Origin: Bacillus sp. CH140a_4T
GTDB taxonomy: Bacteria; Bacillota; Bacilli; Bacillales; Bacillaceae_G
Direction of reading: 5' to 3'
Length of the DNA stretch: 64,000 nt
Assembly (NCBI RefSeq): GCF_008923725.1
Contig: NZ_WBPF01000021.1
Location: 457,924-521,923, forward strand
Shown: piece after piece, positions 34,130 through 43,008 of the stretch
Layout of the letters: the number at the start of each line of letters is the position of its first letter
How positions within the stretch are numbered: position 1 is the stretch's first letter
Program-made: the position numbers and the translations under genes
Notes under the pieces: generated by a model
The model's database searches: none
The model's input: only the letters and a program-made list of their open reading frames with translations
What the model was told of the DNA's origin: nothing

Positions 34130-34699
34130 TTAATCGCGTTTTTTACATTTTTTTCTGTGTTTTTTGCATTTTTGTAATTTTTCTATTTGGTCTCCTTCTT
34201 CACCTTCGTTTTTTGCTAAACTATCCGTTCCGCCTCCCACTGCATGTTGCTGTTTCGTATTAGAACTTTCGATGGCAGCGTTGGTTCCTGCTGCACTGTC
34301 ATCTCCACCACCGCTTGCCACTTGAGTAGTACTAGCCTGTTCCTCACTAGTTTCATTAATTTGATTATTGATGATAAGAACAAATTCTACCTCTTCATTC
34401 GAAGTTTCTTTTTTCATTTCATGCGACTCAATCTGATCCCCACTAATCCCTTTATTTATCGCTTCGCCTCCAGCGCCCACCGCTTGTTGCTGTTCGGTAT
34501 TCGATGAATCGAGTGCTGCATTATTTCCTGCTGCACTGTTTTTCCCGGCTCCACTGGCAATTTGTGTTGTATTCGGTGCAAATGTAATCTGATTATTAAT
34601 GACAATGACAATTTTTCGTTTATCAGCAAGATTTCCCAAATTAATTTCTTCGCCATCATTTTTTACAAATCGAAACATGATGTTTTCCTTGTTTTTCAT
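34130..34699 (-). CDS. Protein of unknown function with two tandem repeats and a basic tail
   Basis: The 189-residue protein contains two copies of a unit of about 50 residues: IVIVINNQI...TQIASGAGKNSAAGNNAA...SSNTEQQQAVGAGG near residues 28-78 and FVLIINNQI...TQVASGGGDDSAAGTNAA...SSNTKQQHAVGGGT near 105-160. It ends in a Lys/Arg/Cys-rich tail (CKKHRKKCKKRD). There is no signal peptide and the composition is rich in Asn, Ser, Ala and Gly. I do not recognise a family; the composition recalls spore surface proteins, but that is only an impression. RBS AAGGGGGTG precedes ATG 34699. Confidence 0.75.
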   Translation of the reverse strand: MKNKENIMFRFVKNDGEEINLGNLADKRKIVIVINNQITFAPNTTQIASGAGKNSAAGNNAALDSSNTEQQQAVGAGGEAINKGISGDQIESHEMKKETSNEEVEFVLIINNQINETSEEQASTTQVASGGGDDSAAGTNAAIESSNTKQQHAVGGGTDSLAKNEGEEGDQIEKLQKCKKHRKKCKKRD

Positions 34700-34782
34700 G
34701 TTCTCACCCCCTTTTAATATTAAATGGCTAGATAATAATAATGGATTGGACAAGAGTATTTTTTTTATAAATATGTGAAACC

Positions 34783-34959
34783 CTATCCTTGTCCTACCTT
34801 TATCCAAGCATCTTGAAATCCCGCATTAGTAAAATTCCCGTATGTTGGTGTGCCGGGTCCGTCAGCATTTGAAGTTAGATCCCTTAGAAGAATTAGTGGC
34901 AGCTTTGTATTAGCTGGACCTGCCACTAATTCGTTCCCTTCGGCGAATGGAATGCAAAA
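34783..34959 (-). pseudogene. Relic of an endonuclease/exonuclease/phosphatase gene
   Basis: The minus strand encodes about 58 residues between stops, with LPLILLRDLTSNADGPGTP and TYGNFTNAGFQDAW. This matches the family pattern LPVILvGDFNSnadg.gTPTY..l..AGF.DAW of the DNase I-like superfamily. The catalytic GDFN has become RDLT, the N-terminal two thirds are missing, and a stop comes soon after DAW. The flanking DNA up to 35095 is A/T-rich and non-coding. This is a decayed remnant and not a functional gene. Confidence 0.7.
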
Positions 34960-35096
34960 TTAATTATCCCAATAAATCCCTGTATTTACTTAGAAAGAAT
35001 TTAAATTAGTGAATAAGCTTTTTGGATATTTTTAAGAGTAAATATTTAGTTACCTGAAAAGAACACAAGAAATCATACAAATGATTTAACTCAAAA

Positions 35097-35128
35097 AAAA
35101 GACGTAACTACGCATAGTTACGTCTTTT
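35097..35128. terminator. Terminator after the RNA helicase gene
   Basis: AAAAGACGTAACTA (35097-35110) pairs with TAGTTACGTCTTTT (35115-35128) around CGCA. It is symmetric; the helicase gene reads into it. Confidence 0.93.
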
Positions 35129-35135
35129 CCTTCAT

Positions 35136-36305
35136 TTATCTAGGCTTTTTCTTCCCAGTAAACGCCGGTTTCTTTTTCTTTGGTGCTTTCGGTTTCGTTT
35201 CTACAAATGATCCGTTGAACATTTCTTGCTTCGTAAATACGATGCCTAGTTTTTTTGCAAATTGAAGTAATTTACGCTCTTCTTGTTGTGTTACAAGAGA
35301 AACGACTGTTCCTTCTTTACCCATACGTCCTGTACGTCCTGAGCGGTGAATATATTGGTCTACTGTGTCTGGTAACTCTAAGTGAATTACATGTGTTAAA
35401 TCATCGATATCTATTCCACGTGCTGCAATATCAGTAGCAAGTAGAATTTCTAATTTCCCGCTGCGGAAAGCACGCATCGTTGCTTCACGCTCTTGCTTAC
35501 TTGCCTCTGAATGAAGAGCTGCTGCTTTCATTTTACGGAATTGCAATTTCTGAGTAATTTCATCTAAACGGAATGGGTCATTTAAGAAAGCAACTGCTTT
35601 TACATCGCCCATATGCATAATTCTTCTTACGTAATCATTTTTTTCGCGTCGCTCACAAATGATATACGTATGCTCAACTAAGCTTTTTGACTCTGCACGT
35701 GTTATACGTACTAATTGTGGTTCAACTGCTAAATCACGTGCAGCATCTTCTGCCGCTTTTGTAATTGTCGCCGAGAAGAATACTAATTGACGATCTCGCA
35801 TTGTAGATTTAATTACATCTTGTACTGCGCCCATCATCTTTTGTTTTACAATTTGATCAAACTCATCAAATACAATCGTTTTTACTTCATGCATCTTTAG
35901 CTTTTTCATTCGAATTAATTCTAAAATACGTCCTGGTGAACCGACAATTACTCTCGGGTGTTTCTTTAATTTTTCAACTTGGCGCTTAATATCTGCACCA
36001 CCAATTAAAGATGCCCCTGAAATTTCAGTCCCTGCTGTAAACTTTTGAACCTCTTCGTGAATTTGCATGACAAGCTCACGTGTTGGCGCTAAAACAACAA
36101 CTTGTGGTTGTTTTACTTCAGGATTAATTTTATGTAAAAGGGGTAATAAGTACGCTAATGTTTTTCCTGTTCCAGTTGGAGATTCAGCTATAACGTCTTG
36201 TCCTTCTAAAATAGTTGGAATCGCTTGTTTTTGAATTTCAGTTAATTCTTTAAAACCAGCCTTCTCCCAAGCTTGTTGTAAAAATGGTTGCATATCTTTT
36301 ATCAT
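35136..36305 (-). CDS. yfmL: DEAD-box-type ATP-dependent RNA helicase, YfmL-like
   Basis: The 389-residue protein has the Q motif region (FKELTEIQKQAIP), motif I SPTGTGKT near residues 39-46, APTRELV, motif II in the variant form DEFD (FDEFDQI), motif III SAT, and motif VI HRSGRTGRMG. The C-terminus is a short Lys-rich tail (KPKAPKKKKP). Overall it resembles B. subtilis YfmL, which takes part in 50S ribosome assembly; I recall that protein having DETD at the same site. It is the second gene of a unit with an unknown upstream gene (19 bp gap). Confidence 0.9.
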   Translation of the reverse strand: MIKDMQPFLQQAWEKAGFKELTEIQKQAIPTILEGQDVIAESPTGTGKTLAYLLPLLHKINPEVKQPQVVVLAPTRELVMQIHEEVQKFTAGTEISGASLIGGADIKRQVEKLKKHPRVIVGSPGRILELIRMKKLKMHEVKTIVFDEFDQIVKQKMMGAVQDVIKSTMRDRQLVFFSATITKAAEDAARDLAVEPQLVRITRAESKSLVEHTYIICERREKNDYVRRIMHMGDVKAVAFLNDPFRLDEITQKLQFRKMKAAALHSEASKQEREATMRAFRSGKLEILLATDIAARGIDIDDLTHVIHLELPDTVDQYIHRSGRTGRMGKEGTVVSLVTQQEERKLLQFAKKLGIVFTKQEMFNGSFVETKPKAPKKKKPAFTGKKKPR

Positions 36306-36324
36306 TTGTTTTTCTCCTTTATCT

Positions 36325-36852
36325 CTATTTTTGAAGAAAATGTTGTATTGTTCGCACCGTTTCTATCATGTGTGAAATAACAGCTATTAAATCATCAACA
36401 TGGTCTTCTGTAATCGCTTTTTGAAATAGAACCTCTACCTTATTATGATATGAAATCGCTCGCTTATTATATTCGTATGAAATTTTCTGCGTAATCATTC
36501 TTTCTTTTCCCCATATAGAATGCATGAAAGTTTCAATTTCTTCACACACTACCTCTGGCTTTTCTATCGGGAATGAAAATGCTAACTTCATTTCACAACC
36601 TGGTGTAAATTGTGGTACTTCCAATATTTCACCAGACAAGTTCTTTGCATCTACAGATAGTGAAAATGTTGCTTTTACTACCGGTTCGAACGGTTCTGAC
36701 AATTGAAATGAAATATGGTATATACGACTTAATGAGGCAAGGTCCATCATATCTTTTCGATCTGTTACAAGAATATCTCCATGTAAATCAAAATCATAAA
36801 CAGCACCTTCTACGATTACTTTTAAATTATCAAAAGCAGTTGGATCAAACAT
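36325..36852 (-). CDS. Conserved protein of unknown function
   Basis: The 175-residue protein has a beta-rich N-terminal half (LKVIVEGAVYDFDLHGDILV, SFQLSEPFEPVVKATFSLSV) and a helical C-terminal third with many charged residues. There is no signal peptide or membrane segment, and I know of no family. ATG 36852 (MFDPTAF) follows GGAGG and is preferred over an in-frame TTG 12 bases upstream. It is co-directional with and 19 bp upstream of the helicase gene. Confidence 0.7.
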   Translation of the reverse strand: MFDPTAFDNLKVIVEGAVYDFDLHGDILVTDRKDMMDLASLSRIYHISFQLSEPFEPVVKATFSLSVDAKNLSGEILEVPQFTPGCEMKLAFSFPIEKPEVVCEEIETFMHSIWGKERMITQKISYEYNKRAISYHNKVEVLFQKAITEDHVDDLIAVISHMIETVRTIQHFLQK

Positions 36853-36942
36853 AATTTCCTCCAAAAAACAGGCGCCTTTCGATGGAAAGGCGCCACTTGA
36901 TGTATATATAGTTTACAGATAAACGAGATGAATTACAACCTT

Positions 36943-38631
36943 TTAGAATAAACCTACTGCTTTTCCATCTTCATTTACATCCATTTGTAGTGCTGCTGGC
37001 TGTTTTGGAAGGCCTGGCATTGTTAACATTGTTCCTGTTAACGCAACGATAAACCCTGCACCAATTGATGGTTTTAACTCACGAATTGTAACGATAAAGT
37101 CAGATGGACGACCTAATTTTGTTGCATCGTCAGAAAGAGAATACTGTGTTTTCGCCATACAAATTGGTAGGTTACTCCATCCTTCTCCTTCATATTGAGC
37201 TAATTGCTTACGTGCTTTCGGAGCAAATTCAATATCCTTTGCGCCGTACACTTTTTGAGCAATTGTACGAATTTTTTCTTCTAATGGTAATTCTAATTCA
37301 TAAAGTGGTGCGTAGTTGTTTTCACCTTTTTCAATTTCTTTTAACACTTTCTCAGCAAGGTCAACTCCGCCTTGGCCACCTTTCTCCCAAACTTCAGTTA
37401 AGGATACTGCATAGCCACGCTCATTGCACCACTCTTGTAAGTAAGTAACTTCTGCATCTGTATCTGTAATGAATTTATTAATTGCAATTACGAAAGGCAT
37501 ACCGAAACTTTGAATTGTTTCAACATGCTTCTGTAAGTTTTCCATACCTTTTGCTAATGCGTCTACATTTTCTTCTTTTAATTGATCTTTTGCCACGCCG
37601 CCATGCATTTTAAGCGCACGAATAGTCGCAACAATAACAACTGCTTCTGGTTTAATTCCAGCTGCACGAGCTTTTATATCTAAAAACTTCTCTGCACCTA
37701 AATCAGCACCGAATCCAGCTTCTGTAATAACATAATCACCTAATTTTGCTGCCATTGTTGTAGCGATAACACTGTTACAACCGTGAGCGATATTCGCAAA
37801 TGGTCCACCGTGAATGATAGCTGGTGTATTTTCTAACGTTTGTACTAAGTTTGGTTTTAATGCGTCTTTTAATAATAATGTTAACGCACCTTCTACACCT
37901 AAATCTTTAACCGTTACAGGTTGATTCGTAAAGTTATAAGCAACTACGATGCGAGAAAGACGCGCTTTTAAATCTTGAATATCCGTTGCAAGGCAGAATA
38001 CGGCCATAATTTCAGATGCTACTGTAATATCGAAACCGTCTTCACGTGGTACACCTTGAACTGGTCCACCAAGACCAATTACTACGTTACGTAGGGCACG
38101 ATCATTTAAGTCAATACAGCGTTTCCAAACGATTTTACGCGTATCAATTCCAAGTGTGTTTCCTTGTTGGATATGATTATCAATAAACGCAGCTAACGCG
38201 TTATTAGCAGTTGTGATCGCATGGATATCTCCAGTAAAGTGAAGGTTAATGTCTTCCATTGGTACAACCTGTGAAAAACCACCACCTGCTGCCCCGCCTT
38301 TTAGTCCCATCGTTGGTCCAAGAGATGGTTCGCGAAGTGCAATTACTGTTTTCCTACCAATTTTATTAAAAGCTTGACCTAAACCAACTGTTACTGTTGA
38401 TTTACCTTCTCCAGCTGGAGTTGGGTTAATCGCTGTTACTAAAACAACTTTACCGTCTTCCTCGTTCTGTAAGCGCTTAAAAATATCAAGAGATAACTTA
38501 CCTTTATAATGCCCGTATGGCTCTAATTCATCTTCTAAAATATTTAATTCAGCTGCAATTTCTTGAATCTTCTTCATACTCGCTTCTTGCGCGATTTCAA
38601 TATCGGATTTAACTGTTGTAGTAGTTGTCAT
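36943..38631 (-). CDS. fhs: Formate-tetrahydrofolate ligase
   Basis: The 562-residue enzyme makes 10-formyl-THF from formate, THF and ATP. Visible motifs are the P-loop [18 protein letters not shown] near residues 65-82, [21 protein letters not shown] near 99, [14 protein letters not shown], and the C-terminal [19 protein letters not shown] 38631 with AAAGGGGG upstream gives the usual length. A GTG at 38694, in frame and preceded by a perfect AGGAGG at spacing 7, would add 21 residues; an extended -10 (TGATACAAT, 38674-38666) lies between the two. Both starts could be used depending on the transcript. Confidence 0.95.
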   Translation of the reverse strand: MTTTTTVKSDIEIAQEASMKKIQEIAAELNILEDELEPYGHYKGKLSLDIFKRLQNEEDGKVVLVTAINPTPAGEGKSTVTVGLGQAFNKIGRKTVIALREPSLGPTMGLKGGAAGGGFSQVVPMEDINLHFTGDIHAITTANNALAAFIDNHIQQGNTLGIDTRKIVWKRCIDLNDRALRNVVIGLGGPVQGVPREDGFDITVASEIMAVFCLATDIQDLKARLSRIVVAYNFTNQPVTVKDLGVEGALTLLLKDALKPNLVQTLENTPAIIHGGPFANIAHGCNSVIATTMAAKLGDYVITEAGFGADLGAEKFLDIKARAAGIKPEAVVIVATIRALKMHGGVAKDQLKEENVDALAKGMENLQKHVETIQSFGMPFVIAINKFITDTDAEVTYLQEWCNERGYAVSLTEVWEKGGQGGVDLAEKVLKEIEKGENNYAPLYELELPLEEKIRTIAQKVYGAKDIEFAPKARKQLAQYEGEGWSNLPICMAKTQYSLSDDATKLGRPSDFIVTIRELKPSIGAGFIVALTGTMLTMPGLPKQPAALQMDVNEDGKAVGLF

Positions 38632-38725
38632 ATACCCTAGTCCCCCTTTAATTGGTTCTGATGATATTGTATCAGTTTTTTGTATTTTCTGCACTTATTT
38701 ACCTCCTAAAAATTCTTTCATTTCT

Positions 38726-39406
38726 TTATATGTTTTTTAACATAAATACCCATAAGAATGTTAACGATTGTTGTAACTCTGTAGGTAGTTGACCTAACAT
38801 CTTCTCATTTACTCCGCGCTTATACACACCGATGCCATCTACAACTTCAAAACCTTGTTCTTTCGCTAACTGTTCAAACTCCCAAGGCATCATCGTATTA
38901 CAAACAACGTCTTTGCCGTATAAACGAGGATAACTGTTCTCTCGAGGCTTTGCTGTCGGTCCTAAAATTGCAATACATGCATACCCATCTCTTTTTAAAA
39001 CGCGCTTTATCTCATTTAATGCTCGTAATGGCTCCTCGGTCCATTCTAAAGAATTAATTGCCATAATTGATTCAAATTGCTCATTTTCAAATGGTAAAGA
39101 AGAAAGATCCCCTTTTATAAAAGATAAATTCGGTTCTTCTCCGCGCTCCTTCCCTTTTTGAATCATCACTTCTGATAAATCTACTCCAACTGCTTTATAG
39201 CCCGCGTGACTTAATTTATATGTACCGTATCCATCTCCACAACCAACATCGAGCACTTGAGCTTCTTTCTTCACGTATTGTTCAAAAAATGGAATAATTG
39301 TACTCCTACTCCCGCTGTCCCACATCTCTTGACTATTTTGAGTCCAAAATTCTGCACTACTATCCCATTTTTTCTCTGCTGATTCATGCCAATTAAATTT
39401 CGTCAT
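38726..39406 (-). CDS. Class I SAM-dependent methyltransferase
   Basis: The 226-residue protein has motif I VLDVGCGDGYGTYKL near residues 51-65, GVDLSEVM near 73, a motif IV-like AINSLEWTEEP near 115-125, and a UbiE/type-11 methyltransferase layout. The substrate is unknown. ATG 39406 (MTKFNWHE) follows AGGGGAATGT, and a GTG 18 bases earlier falls within this site. It lies upstream of fhs on the same strand, 31 bp before the alternative GTG start of fhs. Confidence 0.87.
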   Translation of the reverse strand: MTKFNWHESAEKKWDSSAEFWTQNSQEMWDSGSRSTIIPFFEQYVKKEAQVLDVGCGDGYGTYKLSHAGYKAVGVDLSEVMIQKGKERGEEPNLSFIKGDLSSLPFENEQFESIMAINSLEWTEEPLRALNEIKRVLKRDGYACIAILGPTAKPRENSYPRLYGKDVVCNTMMPWEFEQLAKEQGFEVVDGIGVYKRGVNEKMLGQLPTELQQSLTFLWVFMLKNI

Positions 39407-39610
39407 ACATTCCCCTGCCTTCACGTTTTATCACTCATTTCATTCTACATCATTTTCCAAAATTCCTGTTTATCTTCATTAGGAGATGTACTAGCTAATA
39501 ACAGAATCTTTATTCTCCAATTTTTGCTTTACTTGGGTTTAACTCATACTCATGTTCTTCTCTTTATGTAAGATACTATAGGTACACCCAATTGGAAGAG
39601 AGGGATGTAC

Positions 39611-39949
39611 ATGCGAAGAAAGAGAAATCATCATTTTAAAAGTGGTGAAAAAAACGAAGAGTATGCAGCTGAAATATCACCAGCTGGCATTCCAATTAGA
39701 CATAACCGTAAAGAAATTGCAAATGAAATAGAAGGTACAAATACCGGTGCAATGGTAGGCTATGTCGCTTTATTTCTTTCGCTTTTCTCAATTGCATTTT
39801 ATCCGGTTACACTCGGCTCTCTTGCGATTTTAGTCGGCTTATTAGCTGTCAATTTCGGAGCACGAACACTTGGATATACTGCAATTGGTTTTGGTAGTTT
39901 TTCTGTTTTATTTACTTTACTCTATCCGCTTGCTTTGTCAGCGTTTTAA
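39611..39949 (+). CDS. Small membrane protein (DUF4190-like layout), unknown
   Basis: The 112-residue protein has a charged N-terminal 40 residues and then two or three hydrophobic Gly/Ala/Leu-rich segments from about 47 to 110 (MVGYVALFLSLFSIAFYP, LGYTAIGFGSFSVLF). The topology resembles short DUF4190-type membrane proteins, but that is not certain. ATG 39611 is preferred over ATG 39605 because of the distance to AGAGAGGG. It is convergent with the zinc-ribbon gene. Confidence 0.7.
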   Translation: MRRKRNHHFKSGEKNEEYAAEISPAGIPIRHNRKEIANEIEGTNTGAMVGYVALFLSLFSIAFYPVTLGSLAILVGLLAVNFGARTLGYTAIGFGSFSVLFTLLYPLALSAF

Positions 39950-39953
39950 AAAA

Positions 39954-39980
39954 AACACACCAAGTTATACTTGGTGTGTT
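39954..39980. terminator. Bidirectional terminator
   Basis: AACACACCAAGT (39954-39965) pairs with ACTTGGTGTGTT (39969-39980) around TAT. It overlaps the last base of the neighbouring minus-strand gene. Confidence 0.9.
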
Positions 39981-40192
39981 CATTCGTGATACAACATAAT
40001 ATGACCGCATCCACAGCAATGTTTCGCTGTAATTTCTTGAAACACTGGATAATTCTCTTCATCTCGATGCTCAATAAACACCTTTTCAAATCGATACATA
40101 TTTTGTGCATATGCCCAATCTTGTTTCGTACGTGCATACAAAGTTGAGGAAAAAAACTCCTCACCACCGCAAACGATACATGTCTTCTTCAT
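39980..40192 (-). CDS. Small zinc-ribbon-type protein
   Basis: The 70-residue protein has CIVCGGEEF at the N-terminus and CCGCGH near the C-terminus, two C-x2-C pairs that likely bind one zinc. The middle is charged and aromatic. The family is not recognised. ATG 40192 follows GGAGGGG; a GTG one codon upstream is possible. Confidence 0.72.
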   Translation of the reverse strand: MKKTCIVCGGEEFFSSTLYARTKQDWAYAQNMYRFEKVFIEHRDEENYPVFQEITAKHCCGCGHIMLYHE

Positions 40193-40261
40193 CACTACCC
40201 CTCCTATGCTTGTCTTACTTCATCTATATGAACATAAGCATAAGAAAAAGACCTTCTATTA

Positions 40262-40582
40262 CTAGAAAGTCTTCTCTGAAACAAAAAGAAATGTACCAAA
40301 CATTCCTACTCCGCTATATTCTTTCGTAACACCAGCTTCTGTTTTAAATGTTTGCTTTACAGTCATAAAGAATACACTATTTCGTGCATCTGTACTTTCA
40401 AATTGTAGCTTTTCTTTTTTACCATCTACATTTTGTGTGCATTCAAAACTACTCTCATCACATTTTAATGCATACTTGTCCTCTACATACACTTTAAAAT
40501 CTGATTCTTTCGGACAAGTAATAAGTAAAATCGCCACGAGAATAATACTTATCATACCCACAATTGTATAATATTTCTTCAT
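40262..40582 (-). CDS. Secreted or membrane-anchored protein, unknown
   Basis: The 106-residue protein has an N-terminal hydrophobic segment (YYTIVGMISIILVAILLITC, about 4-23) followed by a polar domain with a Cys pair (KCDESSFEC). The Cys after the hydrophobic stretch has Thr at -1, so it is a poor lipobox. RBS AAAGGAG gives ATG 40582 as the start and excludes the 15 residues upstream in the longer frame. It lies downstream of the next gene on the same strand. Confidence 0.7.
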   Translation of the reverse strand: MKKYYTIVGMISIILVAILLITCPKESDFKVYVEDKYALKCDESSFECTQNVDGKKEKLQFESTDARNSVFFMTVKQTFKTEAGVTKEYSGVGMFGTFLFVSEKTF

Positions 40583-40633
40583 TTGTACTCCTTTCAAATG
40601 ACAAGAAAACTTGACTTCATGCGCCAAGTTTTC

Positions 40634-41464
40634 TTAGTCCACAACCCATTGCCATTCTTGTTCTTTCTTATCAAAAATGAGCCAACCTGTCTCTGTTGCT
40701 TCTTCTTTCAATTCATCGATATTATCTAGTACCTCATCCGTACTTTCATACGAACCAACTACATATACCGGAATTTCTAGACCCCTTCTTGACTCAATTT
40801 TTCCTGATAGATCAATATAAAGACCATCTTCCATTAATGGAATAAGCCCCATGATCACTTCTTTCGAAATTGCTGGGAAAATTTTTGATTTTTGGAACAA
40901 AGAAAAACGTTTCTTACCGAAAGCACCGAGTTTATAAGGAATGACTTTACTTAACATGCCTACAAAGTCAGCAATTCTACGATAATACACTTTGTTGTAC
41001 CATCCATCATCATGTGAAAAATAAACAAATCTATTTTTCAGTAGCGGAAAGAATGTTCTTGCAAGTGGTTCTTTTTTGTGAGCCAAATATAAAAGCTCTG
41101 CAATTTCTTTTGGCTCTAATTCATCTAAATCGCTTGCATCATCAAAATCTACCCAACAAAATTCATCAAATTCATCAATCTCTGCTTGAATTAGCTTATG
41201 TATATTTTCTTCCTCAACATATTCAAATAAAGTATGATAATGAAAATCTGTCCATTCAAAGTTATGCTTCAAAAGCAACACTTGATGAAGCGGTGAAGGG
41301 ATGTTACTTGCAAACTCTTTAAACGTAATTCCTGATGTAATAAAACAATGACCCCGACGATTACCATTAATATATATCATATTCTTTACTTGGTCAGATC
41401 CTCCAGACAAAGCACCTAGCCACCTTCGTTTTATATGTTTCAATTCTATAGCATATTTTAACAT
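40634..41464 (-). CDS. Hypothetical protein of about 276 residues
   Basis: The protein is cytoplasmic-looking, acidic and aromatic-rich, with a DEFDEFCWVDFDDASDLDEL segment near residues 97-116 and a C-terminal GWLIFDKKEQEWQWVVD. No recognised domain. The start is uncertain: ATG 41464 keeps the conserved-looking KHIKRRWLGALSGG segment, while ATG 41380 would drop it. Neither has a clear ribosome binding site. Possible partner of the downstream small secreted protein gene. Confidence 0.65.
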   Translation of the reverse strand: MLKYAIELKHIKRRWLGALSGGSDQVKNMIYINGNRRGHCFITSGITFKEFASNIPSPLHQVLLLKHNFEWTDFHYHTLFEYVEEENIHKLIQAEIDEFDEFCWVDFDDASDLDELEPKEIAELLYLAHKKEPLARTFFPLLKNRFVYFSHDDGWYNKVYYRRIADFVGMLSKVIPYKLGAFGKKRFSLFQKSKIFPAISKEVIMGLIPLMEDGLYIDLSGKIESRRGLEIPVYVVGSYESTDEVLDNIDELKEEATETGWLIFDKKEQEWQWVVD

Positions 41465-41549
41465 GAAAAATTTTAGAAACATAGAAAAAAATTCAAAAAC
41501 TATTTACAATTTCATGTGTTTTATTACATACTGATTACAAGAAAAAACA

Positions 41550-41572
41550 CCTGCTCATGAGCAGGCGTTTTT
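41550..41572 (-). terminator. Terminator after gerW-like gene
   Basis: CCTGCTCATGAGCAGG (41550-41565) is a perfect 16-base palindrome flanked by A and T runs. Confidence 0.85.
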
Positions 41573-41996
41573 AAAGGATTTCATCTGGGTTTTGAGGATG
41601 ATGATTTCCCTCTTTCTTTTCATCTTTTTGGAACATCGATTGAATTTTATCAATTGTTTGTGGAGCTAATTCAATCATTTTTTCTGCTAAATGTGTCGCA
41701 TTTTGTAGATGCAGAATATTTACTCCATCCTTATTCACTACAAGAAATGCTACTGGTGTAATAGAAACACCACCCGCGCTACCGCCACCAAATGCAGGGT
41801 TACCGTTCGCTCTTTGTCCATCATTCGTTTGGAAATCAGAACCTCCTGCTCCAAACCCGAACGCTACTTTAGAAACCGTTAACACCACACCACCGTCAGC
41901 CGTTTGAACAGGCTCTCCAACAATCGTATTTACATCGACCATTTCTTTTAAATTTTCCATTGCCGCTTTCATTAACCCTTGAATTGGATGATCCAC
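41571..41996 (-). CDS. gerW: GerW/YtfJ-family spore protein
   Basis: The 141-residue protein has the family signature: GLMKAAMENLKEMVDVNTIVGEP near residues 7-29, a glycine-rich stretch FGFGAGGSDF and GGGSAGGVSITPVAFLVV near 46-88, then a helical tail. In B. subtilis YtfJ (GerW) is a sporulation protein needed for normal germination response, made in the forespore. It uses a GTG start with AAGGAGG nine bases upstream. It ends just inside its terminator. Confidence 0.9.
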   Translation of the reverse strand: MDHPIQGLMKAAMENLKEMVDVNTIVGEPVQTADGGVVLTVSKVAFGFGAGGSDFQTNDGQRANGNPAFGGGSAGGVSITPVAFLVVNKDGVNILHLQNATHLAEKMIELAPQTIDKIQSMFQKDEKKEGNHHPQNPDEIL

Positions 41997-42112
41997 CGTT
42001 CATAACCTCCTTTGTCATATCTTTCCTAGTTTTTCCGAAAGTTGGTGAACTAAACATAAAATTTTATATTGATTTCAAAAATATTTTTATAATCTCCGCA
42101 GAAACAAAAAAA

Positions 42113-42153
42113 TGCCGTTGAATTGTATGGATGTCTCTAACAATTCAACGGCA
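42113..42153 (-). terminator. Terminator after the GNAT/cupin/2H operon
   Basis: Arms 42113-42126 and 42140-42153 form a perfect 14-bp stem (TGCCGTTGAATTGT and complement), with a run of T in the minus-strand direction. Confidence 0.92.
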
Positions 42154-42199
42154 CTTCACATTAAATGACCTTTTTTATTTTTTCTCCTACTTAATGTTC

Positions 42200-42628
42200 T
42201 CACTTTAAAGTCATAATTACCTGTCTTTCAACAAAACCAAACTCTTCATACATCTCTTTCGCAAAATTTCCAGCAAATACATTCAAACGAATTTCTGAAT
42301 AATGCTTTTGTAATTCCTTAATACCAGCCCCCATTAACTTTCTTGACAACCCTTTCCCGCGGTACTCTGGAAAAACATATAATTCGTATATAAACCCTAG
42401 TTTTTTATGAGAAAAATAGTCCGTATTTTCCCCGATTAATATCCATCCCATTACATTGTTTTCTTCTTTAAAGACTAAATAATATGCTCCCTTTTCTACA
42501 ATCGGCCTGGTAATTTCAATTGCTTTCTCTGTACTTAACTGACAATTTCCCTTCGTGCCTTCAAAAAGCGATTGAGCTGCATATTGTATTATTTCGTCCG
42601 TTTCTTCCCGATTTGCCTTTTCTATCAT
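42200..42628 (-). CDS. GNAT N-acetyltransferase
   Basis: The 142-residue GNAT has the acetyl-CoA loop YRGKGLSRKLM near residues 93-103 and the C-terminal FAGNFAKEMYEEFGF. The substrate is unknown. The start overlaps the cupin stop by 4 bases. It is the last gene of a tight five-gene unit (44606 to 42200, minus strand). Confidence 0.85.
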   Translation of the reverse strand: MIEKANREETDEIIQYAAQSLFEGTKGNCQLSTEKAIEITRPIVEKGAYYLVFKEENNVMGWILIGENTDYFSHKKLGFIYELYVFPEYRGKGLSRKLMGAGIKELQKHYSEIRLNVFAGNFAKEMYEEFGFVERQVIMTLK

Positions 42629-42996
42629 TTTTCACAACTCTCCTCTTTAATAGGCATTAATATTGCTCGTTCAAGTTCCTCCGATTCAATTACAATTGCC
42701 ATCAATCCCTTTTCCGTACTCGTCTCATGAAATTCGCCCTTCTCCCAAAACACAGCTTGTCCCGCTTCCACCTTCACTTTTTCTTTATCTGCTCCACATA
42801 CATATCCTTCTCCGTCCACAATAAGAAGCAGTTGCGATACAACTGCTTCATGATATCCAATTATTCCATTCTCTTGTAAATGCATAGCACCGATATGTAC
42901 ATTTCCTCTATAATTTAATATTTTCGACATTATGAAATTAGATTGAAATGCTGATATGTGTTTTCCTACTTTTTCACTAAAATCAAATATCTTCAT
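42625..42996 (-). CDS. Cupin-domain protein
   Basis: The 123-residue single cupin has IGAMHLQENGIIGYHEA near residues 36-52 and a second motif with GQAVFWEKGEFHET near 87-100. Such small cupins bind a metal and may act as isomerases or sensors. It lies 12 bp after a GNAT gene and overlaps the next GNAT gene by 4 bases. Function unknown. Confidence 0.8.
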   Translation of the reverse strand: MKIFDFSEKVGKHISAFQSNFIMSKILNYRGNVHIGAMHLQENGIIGYHEAVVSQLLLIVDGEGYVCGADKEKVKVEAGQAVFWEKGEFHETSTEKGLMAIVIESEELERAILMPIKEESCEK

Positions 42997-43008
42997 TCCT
43001 AGTCCTCC

